Below, one piece after another: positions 52,588-62,194 of a stretch of DNA of 64,000 nucleotides. Source of the stretch: Aeromonas enteropelogenes (GTDB lineage Bacteria; Pseudomonadota; Gammaproteobacteria; Enterobacterales; Aeromonadaceae). The position numbers and the translations under genes were made by a program. The stretch spans positions 62,001 through 126,000 of the forward strand of contig NZ_CDCG01000016.1 in NCBI RefSeq assembly GCF_000819845.1. Reading direction: 5' to 3'. Position 1 is the stretch's first letter; every line of letters starts with the position of its first letter. A model generated the notes under the pieces. It searched no databases, was not told the DNA's origin, and worked only from the letters and a program-made list of their open reading frames with translations.

Positions 52588-53148
52588 ATGACCAACTGGA
52601 CTGAAACCCGGGTATGGGACCCCGTCATCCGGGTATTTCACTGGCTGACGGTCACCCTCTGTCTGCTCAACTTCTTCGTGCTGGAAGAGGGCAGCCGCAA
52701 CCACAGATATGTCGGCTATGCCCTGGGTGCCCTGCTGCTGATCCGGCTGTTGTGGGGACTGGTCGGCTCCTACTATGCCCGCTTCGGCCAGTGGTGGCCC
52801 ACCCCGGCCCGGGTGCGTGCCTATCTGCGCCAGCTGCTGCAGGGGCGCCATCCCTATTACCTCGGGCACAATCCGGTTGGCGCCCTGATGATCTGGCTGC
52901 TGTTGCTGTCGCTGCTCGGCACTATCGTCACCGGCTGGCTCACTACCTGGGATGCTTTCTGGGGCGAGGATTGGCTTGAGGAGCTGCACGGCGTCATCGC
53001 CAACACCCTGATGGCGGCGGTGGGCGTCCATGCTGCCGTGGTGATCCTGACCGATCGCCTCACCCGCAGCGATCTGCTGCGGGCCATGGTGCTCGGCAAA
53101 AAACGGGTGCCCCTTCACGTCCAGGTGGAAGATCCGCGCAACGAGTGA
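52588..53148 (+). CDS. Cytochrome b561-type membrane protein
   Basis: A 186-residue four-helix membrane protein of the prokaryotic cytochrome b561 / Ni,Fe-hydrogenase cytochrome b type. Candidate heme ligands are H18 (RVFHWL), H39 (NHRYVG), H134 (ELHGV) and H148 (VGVHAA). Family members shuttle electrons between quinols and periplasmic acceptors. The partner is probably the PepSY protein upstream; the pair recurs near two-component genes in related bacteria. Confidence 0.88.
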   Translation: MTNWTETRVWDPVIRVFHWLTVTLCLLNFFVLEEGSRNHRYVGYALGALLLIRLLWGLVGSYYARFGQWWPTPARVRAYLRQLLQGRHPYYLGHNPVGALMIWLLLLSLLGTIVTGWLTTWDAFWGEDWLEELHGVIANTLMAAVGVHAAVVILTDRLTRSDLLRAMVLGKKRVPLHVQVEDPRNE

Positions 53149-53177
53149 CCGGGCCGGCCTGCCGGCCCCGGTTTTTT
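53148..53177 (+). terminator. Terminator after cytochrome b gene
   Basis: ACCGGGCCGGC / GCCGGCCCCGGT with one bulged C, then six T (53172-53177). Confidence 0.85.
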
Positions 53178-53236
53178 GCTGCAATCCCCGGGGACACTGG
53201 TAAGATGCGCCGCCGTTTCTCCACACCGTGACAACC

Positions 53237-53737
53237 ATGACCGCCCATGGGCACCTGCTGTTTTCCGTTACCTGCACCCTGCTCGCCCACAAATTCCAGC
53301 TCACCCCGGCCCTGGCCGATGCCAGCCTGTGGCACGCCATTCCCGCGGCACTGGCCAGCGCCCTGCTGCCGGATCTCGATCACCCCAAATCTGTGCTGGG
53401 ACAGCGGCTGCCGTGGATCTCGAAGCCGCTATCCCGGCTGTTCGGTCATCGCGGCTTCACCCACAGTCTGCTGGCGGTGGCTGTGGCCATCTGGGGGCTG
53501 AACCAGAGCCTTCCCCCCGATACCCTGCCGGTTGGTGTCAAGGATGCCCTGATCGTCGGCTATCTCAGCCATCTGCTGGGGGACTGGCTCACTCCGGCCG
53601 GTATTCCGCTGCTGTGGCCCGGCAAGCGGCGCTACCGGTTGCCGGGCTGGCCCCTTAAAAGTGGCGGCGCCCTCGAGACCGGTTTTTGCACCCTCACCCT
53701 GCTGGTGGCGGGTTGGTGGTGCGGCTGGCGCCTATGA
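53237..53737 (+). CDS. ydjM: YdjM-like membrane-bound metal-dependent hydrolase (DUF457)
   Basis: A 166-residue membrane protein matching YdjM: MTAHGHLLFSVTC, LLPDLDHPKSVLGQRLPWISKPL, GHRGFTHSLLA and GYLSHLLGDWLTPAGIPLLWP. The His and Asp residues in these loops form the family metal site. In E. coli ydjM is an SOS gene; no clear LexA box was seen here. I chose ATG 53237 over GTG 53228 by family agreement. It is convergent with nupC. Confidence 0.88.
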   Translation: MTAHGHLLFSVTCTLLAHKFQLTPALADASLWHAIPAALASALLPDLDHPKSVLGQRLPWISKPLSRLFGHRGFTHSLLAVAVAIWGLNQSLPPDTLPVGVKDALIVGYLSHLLGDWLTPAGIPLLWPGKRRYRLPGWPLKSGGALETGFCTLTLLVAGWWCGWRL

Positions 53738-53765
53738 AAAAGCCCCCGGCCGAAAAGCCGGGGGC
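53737..53765 (-). terminator. Terminator of nupC
   Basis: On the minus strand GCCCCCGGC-TTTTCG-GCCGGGGGC followed by five T (plus-strand A run 53737-53741). Confidence 0.85.
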
Positions 53766-53790
53766 CTGACAATCGCAAGGCAGCGAATGA

Positions 53791-54996
53791 TCAGATCATG
53801 ATGCCTGCGATCACGGCGGAGAGCAGGCTCACCAGGGTGGAGCCGTAGACCAGCTTGAGGCCGAAGCGGGAGACCATGTTGCCCTTCTCCTCGTTGAGCG
53901 CCTTCACCGCACCGGCGATGATGCCGATGGAGCTGAAGTTGGCGAACGACACCATGAAGATGGAGAGGATGCCGACGGTGCGCGGCGAGAGATCGGCGGC
54001 GATCTTACCCAGATCCATCATGGCCACGAACTCGTTGGTCACCAGCTTGGTCGCCATAATGGAGCCCGCCTGCAGCGCTTCACTGCCCGGGATGCCCAGG
54101 ATCCAGGCGATGGGGTAGAAGATGTAGCCCATGACGTGCTGGAAGTTGACGCCAAACGCCATCTCGAACAGGTAGTTGATGAGGGCGATCAGGGCGATGA
54201 AGCCCACCAGCATGGCCCCGACGATGACCGCCACGGTGAAACCAGCCATGATGTACTCCCCCAGCATCTCGAAGAAGTTCTCCTTCTTCGGGGTGTGGTG
54301 CTCGTCCCCCTCGGCCAGCGCCTTGGCGTCGGTCACCGTGTTGTCCGGCTCGTAGGGGTTGATGAGGGACAACACCACGAAGGTGCTGAACATGTTAAGC
54401 ACCAGGGCGGCCACCACGTAACGCGGTTCGATCAGCTGCATGTAGGCGCCGACGATGGACATGGAGACGGTGGACATGGCGGTCGCCGCCAGGGTGTACA
54501 TCTGCTTCTCGTTGAGGTGCGGCAGTATCTTCTTGAGAGCAATGAAGTTTTCAGACTGGCCGACAATCATGGCGCTGATGGCGTTGAAGGATTCCAGCTT
54601 GCCCATGCCGTTGATTTTGGCCAGCACGGTACCGATGCCGCGAATGACCAGCGGCAACAGACGGATGTACTGCAGGATGCCGATCAGCACCGAGATAAAG
54701 ACAATGGGCATCAGCACCATCAGGAAGAAGGAGAAGGCCCCCTCGTTGACCAGGCCGCCAAACACGAAGTCGGTTCCCTGTTTGGCAAACTCCATCAGCT
54801 TGGTGAAGCCGGCAGCAAAGCCTCCCACCACTGCCAGACCCACTTCCGAGTTCAGCATGAACCAGGCCAGCGCCAGCTCGACCACCAGCAGCTGGATGAT
54901 GTAGCGCACCTTGATCTGTTTCCAGTTGTGGCGGTTGACCAGCAGCGAGAGCGCAAGGACCATCGCGAGTCCGAGCACGAAGTGAAGATATTCCAT
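53791..54996 (-). CDS. nupC: Concentrative nucleoside transporter NupC
   Basis: Proton- or sodium-coupled nucleoside importer. The 401-residue protein follows E. coli Nup[44 protein letters not shown] and [21 protein letters not shown]. These hold the nucleoside- and ion-binding residues of the CNT family. I chose ATG 54996 by alignment; a GTG at 55008 is in frame and neither has a strong ribosome-binding site. Regulation may involve the palindrome at 55112. Confidence 0.94.
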   Translation of the reverse strand: MEYLHFVLGLAMVLALSLLVNRHNWKQIKVRYIIQLLVVELALAWFMLNSEVGLAVVGGFAAGFTKLMEFAKQGTDFVFGGLVNEGAFSFFLMVLMPIVFISVLIGILQYIRLLPLVIRGIGTVLAKINGMGKLESFNAISAMIVGQSENFIALKKILPHLNEKQMYTLAATAMSTVSMSIVGAYMQLIEPRYVVAALVLNMFSTFVVLSLINPYEPDNTVTDAKALAEGDEHHTPKKENFFEMLGEYIMAGFTVAVIVGAMLVGFIALIALINYLFEMAFGVNFQHVMGYIFYPIAWILGIPGSEALQAGSIMATKLVTNEFVAMMDLGKIAADLSPRTVGILSIFMVSFANFSSIGIIAGAVKALNEEKGNMVSRFGLKLVYGSTLVSLLSAVIAGIMI

Positions 54997-55503
54997 AACC
55001 TGTAGCACCTGGGTGAATTGTAATTTTCGACCGGCGCCATCATAGAGATTCGTATATTTAAAAATCAGAGAACCATCACACTCCCACTCAATAAGCGGGA
55101 GCTTGCTATGGTAAAAACGTTTTTAAATTAATCTTGAAAAATCCGTTTTTAACACCCTGAGCAAAAAACACCAAAATCGTGCAAATTCAATACGATAAAT
55201 TATTAATCAGATAACATTTATTGAGCTTTGATATTTTTAACCCTGTTTAAACAGGAGCCGAAACATTCCTTTATTTAAACAAGACATCAGCAAAACGTTT
55301 ATCTTATATAACCAAACACCTTTTATTTAATTTCTTCGCAGCTGCCGTTGGCGTGCCATCAAACTCTGGCAGATAAACCAATGACACCGTCAACAGCCCC
55401 TCGGTCAACCGTTCAAATTTCCGCCACATCGGACGTCACATTCTGGTATGATGCGCCCCCTTGCGCGCCGCGCACCCCGTTTTCCGTGAAATAGAGTCCT
55501 TTT
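54997..55503. other. A+T-rich nupC-dbpA divergent region
   Basis: 507 bp of A+T-rich non-coding sequence. It contains the palindrome TAAAAACGTTTTTA (55112-55125), whose AAACGTTT core recalls PurR/CytR-class operators, and several A/T runs. I see no small gene. Promoters of nupC and dbpA must lie here. Confidence 0.5.
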
Positions 55504-56883
55504 GTGAACAACAGCGAATTTAGCAGCCTGAACCTCTCCTCCGCCCTGCAAGAGAACCTCGCCAGCCTAGGTTATCTGCAGATGACCCCGATCCAGGCCC
55601 AGAGCCTGCCTCTGGTGCTCGATGGCAAAGACTTGATCGCCAAGGCAAAAACCGGCAGCGGCAAAACCGCCGCCTTCGGTCTCGGCCTGCTGGCCAGCCT
55701 CGACGTCAACCGGCTCGAGGTGCAGGCACTGGTGCTCTGCCCGACCCGCGAGCTGGCGGATCAGGTGGCCACCGAGATCCGTCGCCTGGCCCGCACCCTG
55801 CCAAACGTCAAGCTGGTGACCCTGTGTGGCGGCACCCCGACCGCACCGCAGTCGGCCACCCTAGGCTTTGGCGCCCACATCGCCGTCGGCACCCCGGGCC
55901 GGGTGCTCAAGCATCTGGAGCAGGGCACCCTCGATCTGGATTGCCTCAAGACGCTGGTGCTGGACGAGGCGGATCGCATGCTGGACATGGGCTTTGACGA
56001 AGACATCAACCGGGTCATCGGTTATGCACCGCGGGATCGCCAGACCCTGCTCTTCTCCGCCACCTATCCGGAGGGGATCGCCCAGATGAGCCGTGGCGTG
56101 CAGCGTAACCCGGTCGAGGTGAGCGTGGAGTCCCTGCACCAGGAGAGCGCCATCGAACAAAAGCTCTATGAAGTGCCGACCGGCCAGCGTCTCGACGCCC
56201 TCACCTGGCTGCTGAGCCACTATCAACCGGCCTCCTGCGTGGTGTTCTGCAACACCAAGCGCGCCTGTAACGATGTGGCCGACCACCTGGCCGCCAAGGG
56301 CTTCTCGGCGCTGGCGCTGAACGGCGATCTGGAGCAGCGCGAACGGGATCAGGTGCTGGTGCGCTTTGCCAACGGCAGCGCCACCATACTGGTGGCTACC
56401 GACGTGGCGGCCCGTGGCCTCGACATCAAGGAGCTGGGCGCCGTCATCAACTATGAGCTCACCTATGACCCCGAGGTGCATGTGCACCGTATCGGCCGCA
56501 CCGGCCGCGCCGGTCAGCAGGGTCTGGCCCTGAGCCTCTATCAGCCGAACGAAGCGCAGCGCGTCAACCTCATCGAGGAGTACCAGCAGGCACCGCTGCC
56601 ACAGGGCGATCTCGATGCCATCGGCCGCACTATCAAGCCGCTTGCGCCCCAGATGGTGACTTTCTCCATCGACGCGGGTCGCAAGACCAAGGTGCGGGCC
56701 GGGGATATCCTGGGCGCCCTGACCGGCGAGGGTGGCATTGCCGGGGCAGATGTGGGCAAGATCCAGATCGCCGAGCAGTACTCCTACGTCGCGGTCAAGC
56801 AGAGCGTGGCCAAGGCGGCGCTCAAGCGGCTGCAGGAAGGCAAGATCAAGGGACGCAGCTACCGCGCCCGCAAACTGGGCTAA
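55504..56883 (+). CDS. dbpA: ATP-dependent RNA helicase DbpA
   Basis: DEAD-box helicase that acts on 23S rRNA during 50S assembly. The 459-residue protein has AKTGSGKT, PTRELADQ, LDEADRMLD, SAT (FSATYPEG), and HRIGRTGRAG, and a C-terminal DbpA RNA-binding domain (GDILGALTGEGGIAGADVGKIQI) specific for hairpin 92. The start is a GTG at 55504. It is monocistronic, ending in a clear terminator. Confidence 0.95.
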   Translation: MNNSEFSSLNLSSALQENLASLGYLQMTPIQAQSLPLVLDGKDLIAKAKTGSGKTAAFGLGLLASLDVNRLEVQALVLCPTRELADQVATEIRRLARTLPNVKLVTLCGGTPTAPQSATLGFGAHIAVGTPGRVLKHLEQGTLDLDCLKTLVLDEADRMLDMGFDEDINRVIGYAPRDRQTLLFSATYPEGIAQMSRGVQRNPVEVSVESLHQESAIEQKLYEVPTGQRLDALTWLLSHYQPASCVVFCNTKRACNDVADHLAAKGFSALALNGDLEQRERDQVLVRFANGSATILVATDVAARGLDIKELGAVINYELTYDPEVHVHRIGRTGRAGQQGLALSLYQPNEAQRVNLIEEYQQAPLPQGDLDAIGRTIKPLAPQMVTFSIDAGRKTKVRAGDILGALTGEGGIAGADVGKIQIAEQYSYVAVKQSVAKAALKRLQEGKIKGRSYRARKLG

Positions 56884-56894
56884 GCCCGACGAGC

Positions 56895-56925
56895 ACAGGC
56901 GCCGGCATGGCGCCTGTTTCATTTT
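56895..56925 (+). terminator. Terminator of dbpA
   Basis: ACAGGCGCC (56895-56903), loop GGCAT, GGCGCCTGT (56909-56917), then TTCATTTT. Confidence 0.85.
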
Positions 56926-56957
56926 CACCAAGGTCGCAAGACGACAAGACAGAGACC

Positions 56958-57248
56958 ATGACCCGGACAACTGAGCCACAGATAAGCTGCCAGAACTGCG
57001 AAGCCTGCTGCTGCCGCCTGGAAGTAATGCTGCTGACCGACACAGGGGTGCCGGATCGCTACATCGAAGAGCGGGAGGGCGAAGTGCCCGTGATGCAACG
57101 CTTGGACGATGGCTGGTGCGCGGCGCTCGATCGCAATACCATGATGTGTCGCATCTATGATGTGCGCCCCCTGATCTGCCGCGAATTCGAAATGGGCGAA
57201 CCCGACTGCATCGACGAACGGGACAAGTGGTTTATCAAACTCGGTTAA
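56958..57248 (+). CDS. YkgJ-family cysteine cluster protein
   Basis: A 96-residue protein with CQNCEACCCRLEV near the N-terminus and further cysteines in GWCAALD, MMCRIYDVRPLICREFEMG and PDCID. This CxxCxxCC...C...C layout defines the YkgJ / zinc- or iron-chelating (CxxCxxCC) family; metal and function are unproven. I chose MTRTTEP as the start. It overlaps the convergent gene at 57245 by 4 bp. Confidence 0.88.
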   Translation: MTRTTEPQISCQNCEACCCRLEVMLLTDTGVPDRYIEEREGEVPVMQRLDDGWCAALDRNTMMCRIYDVRPLICREFEMGEPDCIDERDKWFIKLG

Positions 57249-57637
57249 GAAGGTGAGCGGGCCAGCTGCGCCTCGAGCCAGGTGATGGCAGCCTGTTCGC
57301 ATTCGCAGTAGTGCACCGCCTTGAAGGGTACGCCGGCGAAGACCTGATCGGCCAGATAACGCTTGAAGCCTCCCGACAACACCACCGCCAGATACTGGCA
57401 ACCGCTGCCGGCGCACCAGTCAAACTGGCGATGAAAGCGGTGCAGCACTTCGGGGCCGGCCGCCTCGAACTCGGTGATAACCTCGACTATGCCCCAGGGG
57501 CCGCCTTGCAGTTCCGCCAGCGCATCGCGGAAGCGGGCCTCGTAGGCTATGGCTCCCGCCAGATTGAAGGCACCACTCGGGCGGCATATAAGCATCTGCC
57601 CCCTGCGTTCCATTGCAAACTTGCCGTGCGGCTGCAT
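57245..57637 (-). CDS. Conserved hypothetical protein, possibly STAS/SpoIIAA-like
   Basis: A 130-residue soluble protein with GGGAGGAA just before the ATG. Its pattern (MLICRPSGAFNLAGAIAYEARFRDAL, then GIVEVITEFEA, YLAVVLSGGFKRYLAD) resembles the SpoIIAA-like/STAS alpha-beta fold, but no family hit can be asserted without a search. It is divergent from the PepSY transmembrane gene across 288 bp that contain a Fur-like site. Confidence 0.65.
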   Translation of the reverse strand: MQPHGKFAMERRGQMLICRPSGAFNLAGAIAYEARFRDALAELQGGPWGIVEVITEFEAAGPEVLHRFHRQFDWCAGSGCQYLAVVLSGGFKRYLADQVFAGVPFKAVHYCECEQAAITWLEAQLARSPS

Positions 57638-57682
57638 TCCGTTCCTCCCTGACCGGCGCCACTCCAGTGGCTATTGCTATAA

Positions 57683-57701
57683 GATAATGATTTACATCAA
57701 A
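57683..57701. promoter_or_regulatory. Fur-like box
   Basis: GATAATGAT followed by TTACATCAAA: the first nine bases match the Fur consensus half exactly and about 13 of 19 match overall. It lies 225 bp upstream of the PepSY transmembrane gene and 46 bp from the divergent start. Confidence 0.5.
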
Positions 57702-57925
57702 AAATCTACAGCATCGAAAACACTATCCGGTTCCCATACTGCCACAGCCCCCATGGCGACCCCTTGCTTCCACTCATTATGATCTTTATCAACAATCTCT
57801 TTTCATTTCACGCAAGGGTCCGACCAGAGATGTGGCATTGCCGTTAACAAAACGTTGCTGTTATCATCCGCGGCCATAAAACACTCCACCAGCAGGAATG
57901 TTGGTCATCGACACAAGGAATCGAG

Positions 57926-59323
57926 ATGAAAAACAGGGATGCCCATTACTACCAACGGATCTGGCGCTGGCACTTTTATGCCGGCCTGTTTGTCGCCCCC
58001 TTCCTGATCCTGCTCTCCCTGACCGGCATCATCTATCTGTTCAAGCCTCAGCTCGACAACCTGATGTACCCCGAGCTGATGAAGGTGACCCCGACGGCCC
58101 AGACCCTGAGCGCCGATGAGCTGCTGACCCGAGCGATGGCTGCCATGCCGGATGCCAGCCTGCGCAAATACCTGCCGCCGGCAAGCCCGGATGCCAGCGC
58201 CCAGCTCATCGTCATGCAACAGGGCCAGGAGCTGACCCTGTTCATGGATCCCGCCAGCGGCGACCTGCTCGGCACCATGGACAACAAGTGGAACCTGCAG
58301 GCGGTGGCGCGCGCCCTGCACGCCGATCTGCTGCTCGGCACCACGGGGGATCGGCTGATCGAGCTGGCCGCCGGCTGGGGACTGGTGCTGCTCATCAGCG
58401 GCCTCTATCTCTGGTGGCCGCGCAAGGGACCGGGCATGGGCGGCATCCTCTGGCCCAGAATGCACCAACGTGGCCGCCTCTGGTGGCGTGACCTGCACGC
58501 TGTGGTCGGCTTCTGGGGGGCCGGCTTTCTGCTGCTGTTGCTGCTGAGCGGCATGACCTGGACCGGTTTCTGGGGCGATCAGTTTGCCAATGTGTGGAAC
58601 CGCTTCCCCGCCGCCATGTGGAACCAGGTGCCCAAATCGGCCCCCCTTGCCCGCAGCCTCAACCAGGCTCATGAGCAGACAGTGCCCTGGGCGGTGGAAA
58701 ATACCCCCATGCCGGATTCCCGGATGGTGGAAGAGGGCCATGATCATGGCGCCATGGACCATGGCAGTACCCACGACGGCGTGGTGATGGCCAGCCGGCG
58801 CATCCCGCTGCAACAGGTGGTGGAGATTGCCCGCGAGCGCGGGGTCAGCCCGGGTTACAGCATCACGCCGCCGGCGGGGGATCGCGGTGTCTTCACCATC
58901 GCCCTGTTTGCCGACGACCCGCGCAACGATGCCACCCTGCACATCGATCAATACAGCGGCAAGGTGCTGGCCGACGTGCGCTGGCAGGATTACGGCCCGG
59001 TGGCCAAGACGGTGGAGACCGGCGTCATGCTGCACATGGGCAAGCTCTATGGCTGGCCTCACCAGCTCGCCATGCTGCTCATCTGCCTCATGGTGCTGGC
59101 CAGCGCGGTGAGCGGCCTGTGGATCTGGTGGTGCCGTCGCCCGCAGGGCCGCCTGGCCGCCCCGCCGCTGCCCGCCAGCCTCCCCCCCATGCGTGGCGCC
59201 ATCGCCCTGCTGATCCTGCTCGGCATCTGCTTCCCGCTGGTGGGCGCCTCCATGGTCGCCATCTGGCTGCTGGACAGCCTGATCTTCTCCCGCCGCGCCC
59301 CCAAACTGGCGGAGATCGGCTAG
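57926..59323 (+). CDS. PepSY-associated transmembrane protein (PiuB-like)
   Basis: A 465-residue inner-membrane protein with four helices and PepSY_TM architecture: WRWHFYAGLFVAPFLILLSLTG, a first PepSY loop, SGLYLWWPRKG, WRDLHAVVGFWGAGFLLLLLLSGMTW, a long periplasmic part with a second PepSY region, then LHMGKLYGWPHQLAMLL and SGLWIWW. Conserved His residues fit heme or iron handling; relatives are ferric-siderophore reductases or uptake factors. A His/Asp-rich insert (EEGHDHGAMDHGSTHDG) lies near residue 275. AAGGA precedes the ATG, and a Fur-like box lies upstream. Confidence 0.88.
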   Translation: MKNRDAHYYQRIWRWHFYAGLFVAPFLILLSLTGIIYLFKPQLDNLMYPELMKVTPTAQTLSADELLTRAMAAMPDASLRKYLPPASPDASAQLIVMQQGQELTLFMDPASGDLLGTMDNKWNLQAVARALHADLLLGTTGDRLIELAAGWGLVLLISGLYLWWPRKGPGMGGILWPRMHQRGRLWWRDLHAVVGFWGAGFLLLLLLSGMTWTGFWGDQFANVWNRFPAAMWNQVPKSAPLARSLNQAHEQTVPWAVENTPMPDSRMVEEGHDHGAMDHGSTHDGVVMASRRIPLQQVVEIARERGVSPGYSITPPAGDRGVFTIALFADDPRNDATLHIDQYSGKVLADVRWQDYGPVAKTVETGVMLHMGKLYGWPHQLAMLLICLMVLASAVSGLWIWWCRRPQGRLAAPPLPASLPPMRGAIALLILLGICFPLVGASMVAIWLLDSLIFSRRAPKLAEIG

Positions 59324-59360
59324 GCCCCACTCTCACGACCGAGTGACAATGCCATTCAAT

Positions 59361-59390
59361 AGCAAGGGCTCCCGATGGGGAGCCCTTGCT
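59361..59390. terminator. Hairpin between PepSY_TM gene and small gene
   Basis: AGCAAGGGCTCCC (59361-59373), loop GATG, GGGAGCCCTTGCT (59378-59390). Perfect 13-bp stem but poor U-tract; it serves convergent transcripts. Confidence 0.7.
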
Positions 59391-59402
59391 GCTTCAGTCC
59401 GG

Positions 59403-59621
59403 CTATTTCATCGCCTCGACCAGCCGGAGGATCTTGCTGGCCTTTTCGAAGTGATCGAGCCTGTGGGTCTGGATCCACCAGGTCGCCGCCTCCATCAACA
59501 ACTCGGGATCCTCATTCTTGTTGGCGAAGAAGGCATAGAAGGAGAGCCCGACCACCTCCCCCTTTTGCGCAATTTTCTGCTGGCAGACCTGGATGATTTT
59601 CTCTCTGAGTGAGTCGCGCAT
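59403..59621 (-). CDS. Small conserved protein (DUF6500-like)
   Basis: A 72-residue protein, MRDSLREKIIQVCQQKIAQ then GLSFYAFFANKNEDPELLMEAATWWIQTH. I recall this pattern from a DUF6500-type family of unknown function, but this needs a search. I chose ATG 59621; an in-frame ATG at 59654 is less likely. It lies between two hairpins and is convergent with the PepSY_TM gene. Confidence 0.65.
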   Translation of the reverse strand: MRDSLREKIIQVCQQKIAQKGEVVGLSFYAFFANKNEDPELLMEAATWWIQTHRLDHFEKASKILRLVEAMK

Positions 59622-59674
59622 GGCGGCTTTCCCTGCTTGGTGAGTGGCATGCAAGGCAGCATACCCCAGCCAGC

Positions 59675-59704
59675 AAAAAGGGCCCCCGTCCGGGAGCCCT
59701 TTTT
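59675..59704. terminator. Terminator of menA
   Basis: AAAAAGGGC (59675-59683) / GCCCTTTTT (59696-59704) with an inner CCCG/CGGG pairing. It ends the menA transcript on the minus strand. Confidence 0.85.
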
Positions 59705-59726
59705 CATTGCCAAAACGGGTCGCGAC

Positions 59727-60632
59727 TCAGGAGAGCGCCAGCCCGATGGAGAGCAACAGGCTGTAGAGGAAGGCGCTGATGGCAGTCTTCTTGAGGGCGC
59801 CTGTCAGCACCTCGCCATCGAAACTCTCTCGCAGAGTTCTGGCCGCATCGGTCAGTGGCTTCATGGCCGGCAGGAAGATCCAGGGCCAGAAGCTGGCCGG
59901 CTGGGTCAGGATGAAGAGTACGGTCGCCAGCACGGCAGATCCCAGCAGCACCCAGTGATAGGCGATGGCGCGATTGCGACCGAGGCGCACTGCCAGGGTG
60001 ATCTTGCCGCTGGCGGCATCGGTTTCGATGTCGCGCACGTTGTTGATGTTGAGCACGGCGGTGGCCAGCAGGCCACAGGCGGCCGCGGGTAACAGCAGAT
60101 CCCACTGCAGGGTCTTGGTAAAGAGGTAGTAGGAGCCGAGCACCCCCAGCAGGCCGAAGAAGAGGAACACCGAGATATCGCCAAAGCCGCGATAACCGTA
60201 AGGAGTCTTGCCCACCGTGTAGGTCACCGCAGCGACGATGGCCGCCCCGCCCAGCACCACAAACGCCAGGATCTGCAGCCACTGGCCGCCGAAGGCGCAG
60301 CCTAGCAGCGACAGGCCGCTCGCCACCGCCGCCAGCGCGGTCAGCGCCATCGCCACGCACATCTGCTTGCGGGTGATGAGGCCGGAGACCACGGCCCGCT
60401 GGGGACCGATCCGCTCGCCGTTGTCGGCACCGGAGACCGCATCGCCGTAGTCGTTGGCCAGATTGGAGAGGATCTGCAGCAGGATGGCGGTCAGCAGGGA
60501 GAGCGCCATGATGGTGCCGTCGAAGGCCCCGCGGCTGGCAGCCAGCCCGGAACCCAGGAGAATGGACGAGCAAGCGAGCGGCAATGTTCGCAAACGAGCC
60601 GCCAGCAACCATGTAGATAAGGTATTTGTCAT
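59727..60632 (-). CDS. menA: 1,4-dihydroxy-2-naphthoate polyprenyltransferase
   Basis: Prenylates DHNA to demethylmenaquinone at the inner membrane. The 301-residue UbiA-family protein has about eight helices and two aspartate-rich motifs: NLANDYGDAVSGAD (first, polyprenyl diphosphate binding) and NNVRDIETDAASGK (second). I chose ATG 60632; the upstream extension begins with TTG. It is divergent from menF, so the late and early steps of menaquinone synthesis share one intergenic region. Confidence 0.95.
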   Translation of the reverse strand: MTNTLSTWLLAARLRTLPLACSSILLGSGLAASRGAFDGTIMALSLLTAILLQILSNLANDYGDAVSGADNGERIGPQRAVVSGLITRKQMCVAMALTALAAVASGLSLLGCAFGGQWLQILAFVVLGGAAIVAAVTYTVGKTPYGYRGFGDISVFLFFGLLGVLGSYYLFTKTLQWDLLLPAAACGLLATAVLNINNVRDIETDAASGKITLAVRLGRNRAIAYHWVLLGSAVLATVLFILTQPASFWPWIFLPAMKPLTDAARTLRESFDGEVLTGALKKTAISAFLYSLLLSIGLALS

Positions 60633-60840
60633 ATTGTGATGGCCAAACAATCGGATATTGATCGTGTTAAGGGTTATCGAACCGGATTTGGGTATACTGG
60701 GCCCCGGAAGTGAAGCTCCCTCGGGCGATTTACATGGACGAATGGGCAGATAATATATAGGAAATCATCGCCCTTTGGCATAAACCTACGGCATCCTGCT
60801 ACGGGATCGGTCGTTACTACCCGGTTCAGACACTACATCC

Positions 60841-62160
60841 ATGTTGGCTCAGACCCATATCAAGCAACAACTGGACGCCCTGCGTCACAACAACGTCAGC
60901 GGCTTCGTACGACTGCGCGTAGGGATCGAGGTTCGCTCCTTCCTGGGCTGGCTCGCGGCGCAGACTCTCTACCCCCGCATCTATTGGCATGCCCGTGGCC
61001 AGGATCGCCCCGAGTATGTTGCCCTGGGCGCCATCCACGAACTGACCGAGCCCGATGCCATCCGCCAGGTCTGCACCAACACCAGCCAGTATCATGACGA
61101 CAGCCCCCGCTACTATGGCGGCGTGGCGTTCGATCCGGCCCAGCCGGGCTGGCAAGGGTTTGGCGCCTGCCGCTTCGTGCTGCCCCGCATCGAGCTGGTG
61201 CGCCGCGGCGAGTGTGTCAGCCTCTGCCTCAATCTCTGGCTGACCAAAGAGAACCTCGAGTCCGAGCTGGCCGCCGCCGAAGCCGCCCTCGACGCCCTGC
61301 AGCCGGAAGCGCCCCTGGCACAGCTGCAAAAGCAGCGCTGGCAGCGTCAGGATTGCCCTGAGCCGGCCCAGTGGCAGCGCCTGGTGGAGCAGGTCACCTC
61401 CCCCGAATTTCAGGCCCACACCCCCAAGGTGGTGCTCTCCCGCGAGAGCGTGCTGACCAGCCACCAGGGCGGCGAGGATGTCTGCCCCTGGGTCATGCTC
61501 AACCAGTGGATCGGCCATGCCCAGGACTGCTTCCACTTCGGCTTCCAGTTTTCCCCCGAGCAGGCCTTTATCGCCTGCTCCCCCGAGCGCCTTTACCGAC
61601 GCGAGGATCGCCACCTCTTTAGCGAGGCGCTGGCAGGCACCATCCGCCGCTCCGGCGACGAGGCGACCGATGCAGCCCTGGCCGCCGAGCTGCTGGCCGA
61701 CAGCAAGAACCGGCTGGAGAATCGGCTGGTGCATGCCGACATCCTGAGCCGCCTGGCCCAGCTGGCCCACGACGCCACCCTGACCGAGCCGCGCATCCTG
61801 AAGCTGCGCCTGCTGCAGCACCTCAAATGCGACATCGAGGCCGAGCTCAAGCCCGGCGTCTGCGACTGGCAGCTGCTCGAAGCCCTGCACCCTACCCCTG
61901 CTGTGGGCGGCGCCCCGCGCGAAGCGGCGCTGGCTTTCATCCGCGAAAACGAACCCTACGAGCGCGGCTGGTATGCCGGGGCCTGCGGCATGTTGAGCCG
62001 GGAGACTTCGGAGTTTGCCGTCGCCATTCGCAGTGCCCGCATCCAGCCTGGCAGCGTCACCCTGTTTGCCGGCGCCGGCATAGTGGCAGGTTCCGAGCCC
62101 GCCGCCGAGTGGGCCGAGCTCGACAACAAGATCGCCAATGTGCTCTCCCTGCTGGGATAG
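60841..62160 (+). CDS. menF: Isochorismate synthase MenF
   Basis: Converts chorismate to isochorismate, the first step of menaquinone synthesis. The 439-residue chorismate-binding enzyme has [50 protein letters not shown] and [10 protein letters not shown], the usual chorismate- and Mg-binding segments. A TATACT -10 element lies near 60695. menD follows 34 bp downstream. Confidence 0.95.
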   Translation: MLAQTHIKQQLDALRHNNVSGFVRLRVGIEVRSFLGWLAAQTLYPRIYWHARGQDRPEYVALGAIHELTEPDAIRQVCTNTSQYHDDSPRYYGGVAFDPAQPGWQGFGACRFVLPRIELVRRGECVSLCLNLWLTKENLESELAAAEAALDALQPEAPLAQLQKQRWQRQDCPEPAQWQRLVEQVTSPEFQAHTPKVVLSRESVLTSHQGGEDVCPWVMLNQWIGHAQDCFHFGFQFSPEQAFIACSPERLYRREDRHLFSEALAGTIRRSGDEATDAALAAELLADSKNRLENRLVHADILSRLAQLAHDATLTEPRILKLRLLQHLKCDIEAELKPGVCDWQLLEALHPTPAVGGAPREAALAFIRENEPYERGWYAGACGMLSRETSEFAVAIRSARIQPGSVTLFAGAGIVAGSEPAAEWAELDNKIANVLSLLG

Positions 62161-62194
62161 CCGTTCATCCTCTTTCCAACCCGCGAGAGCGCTT

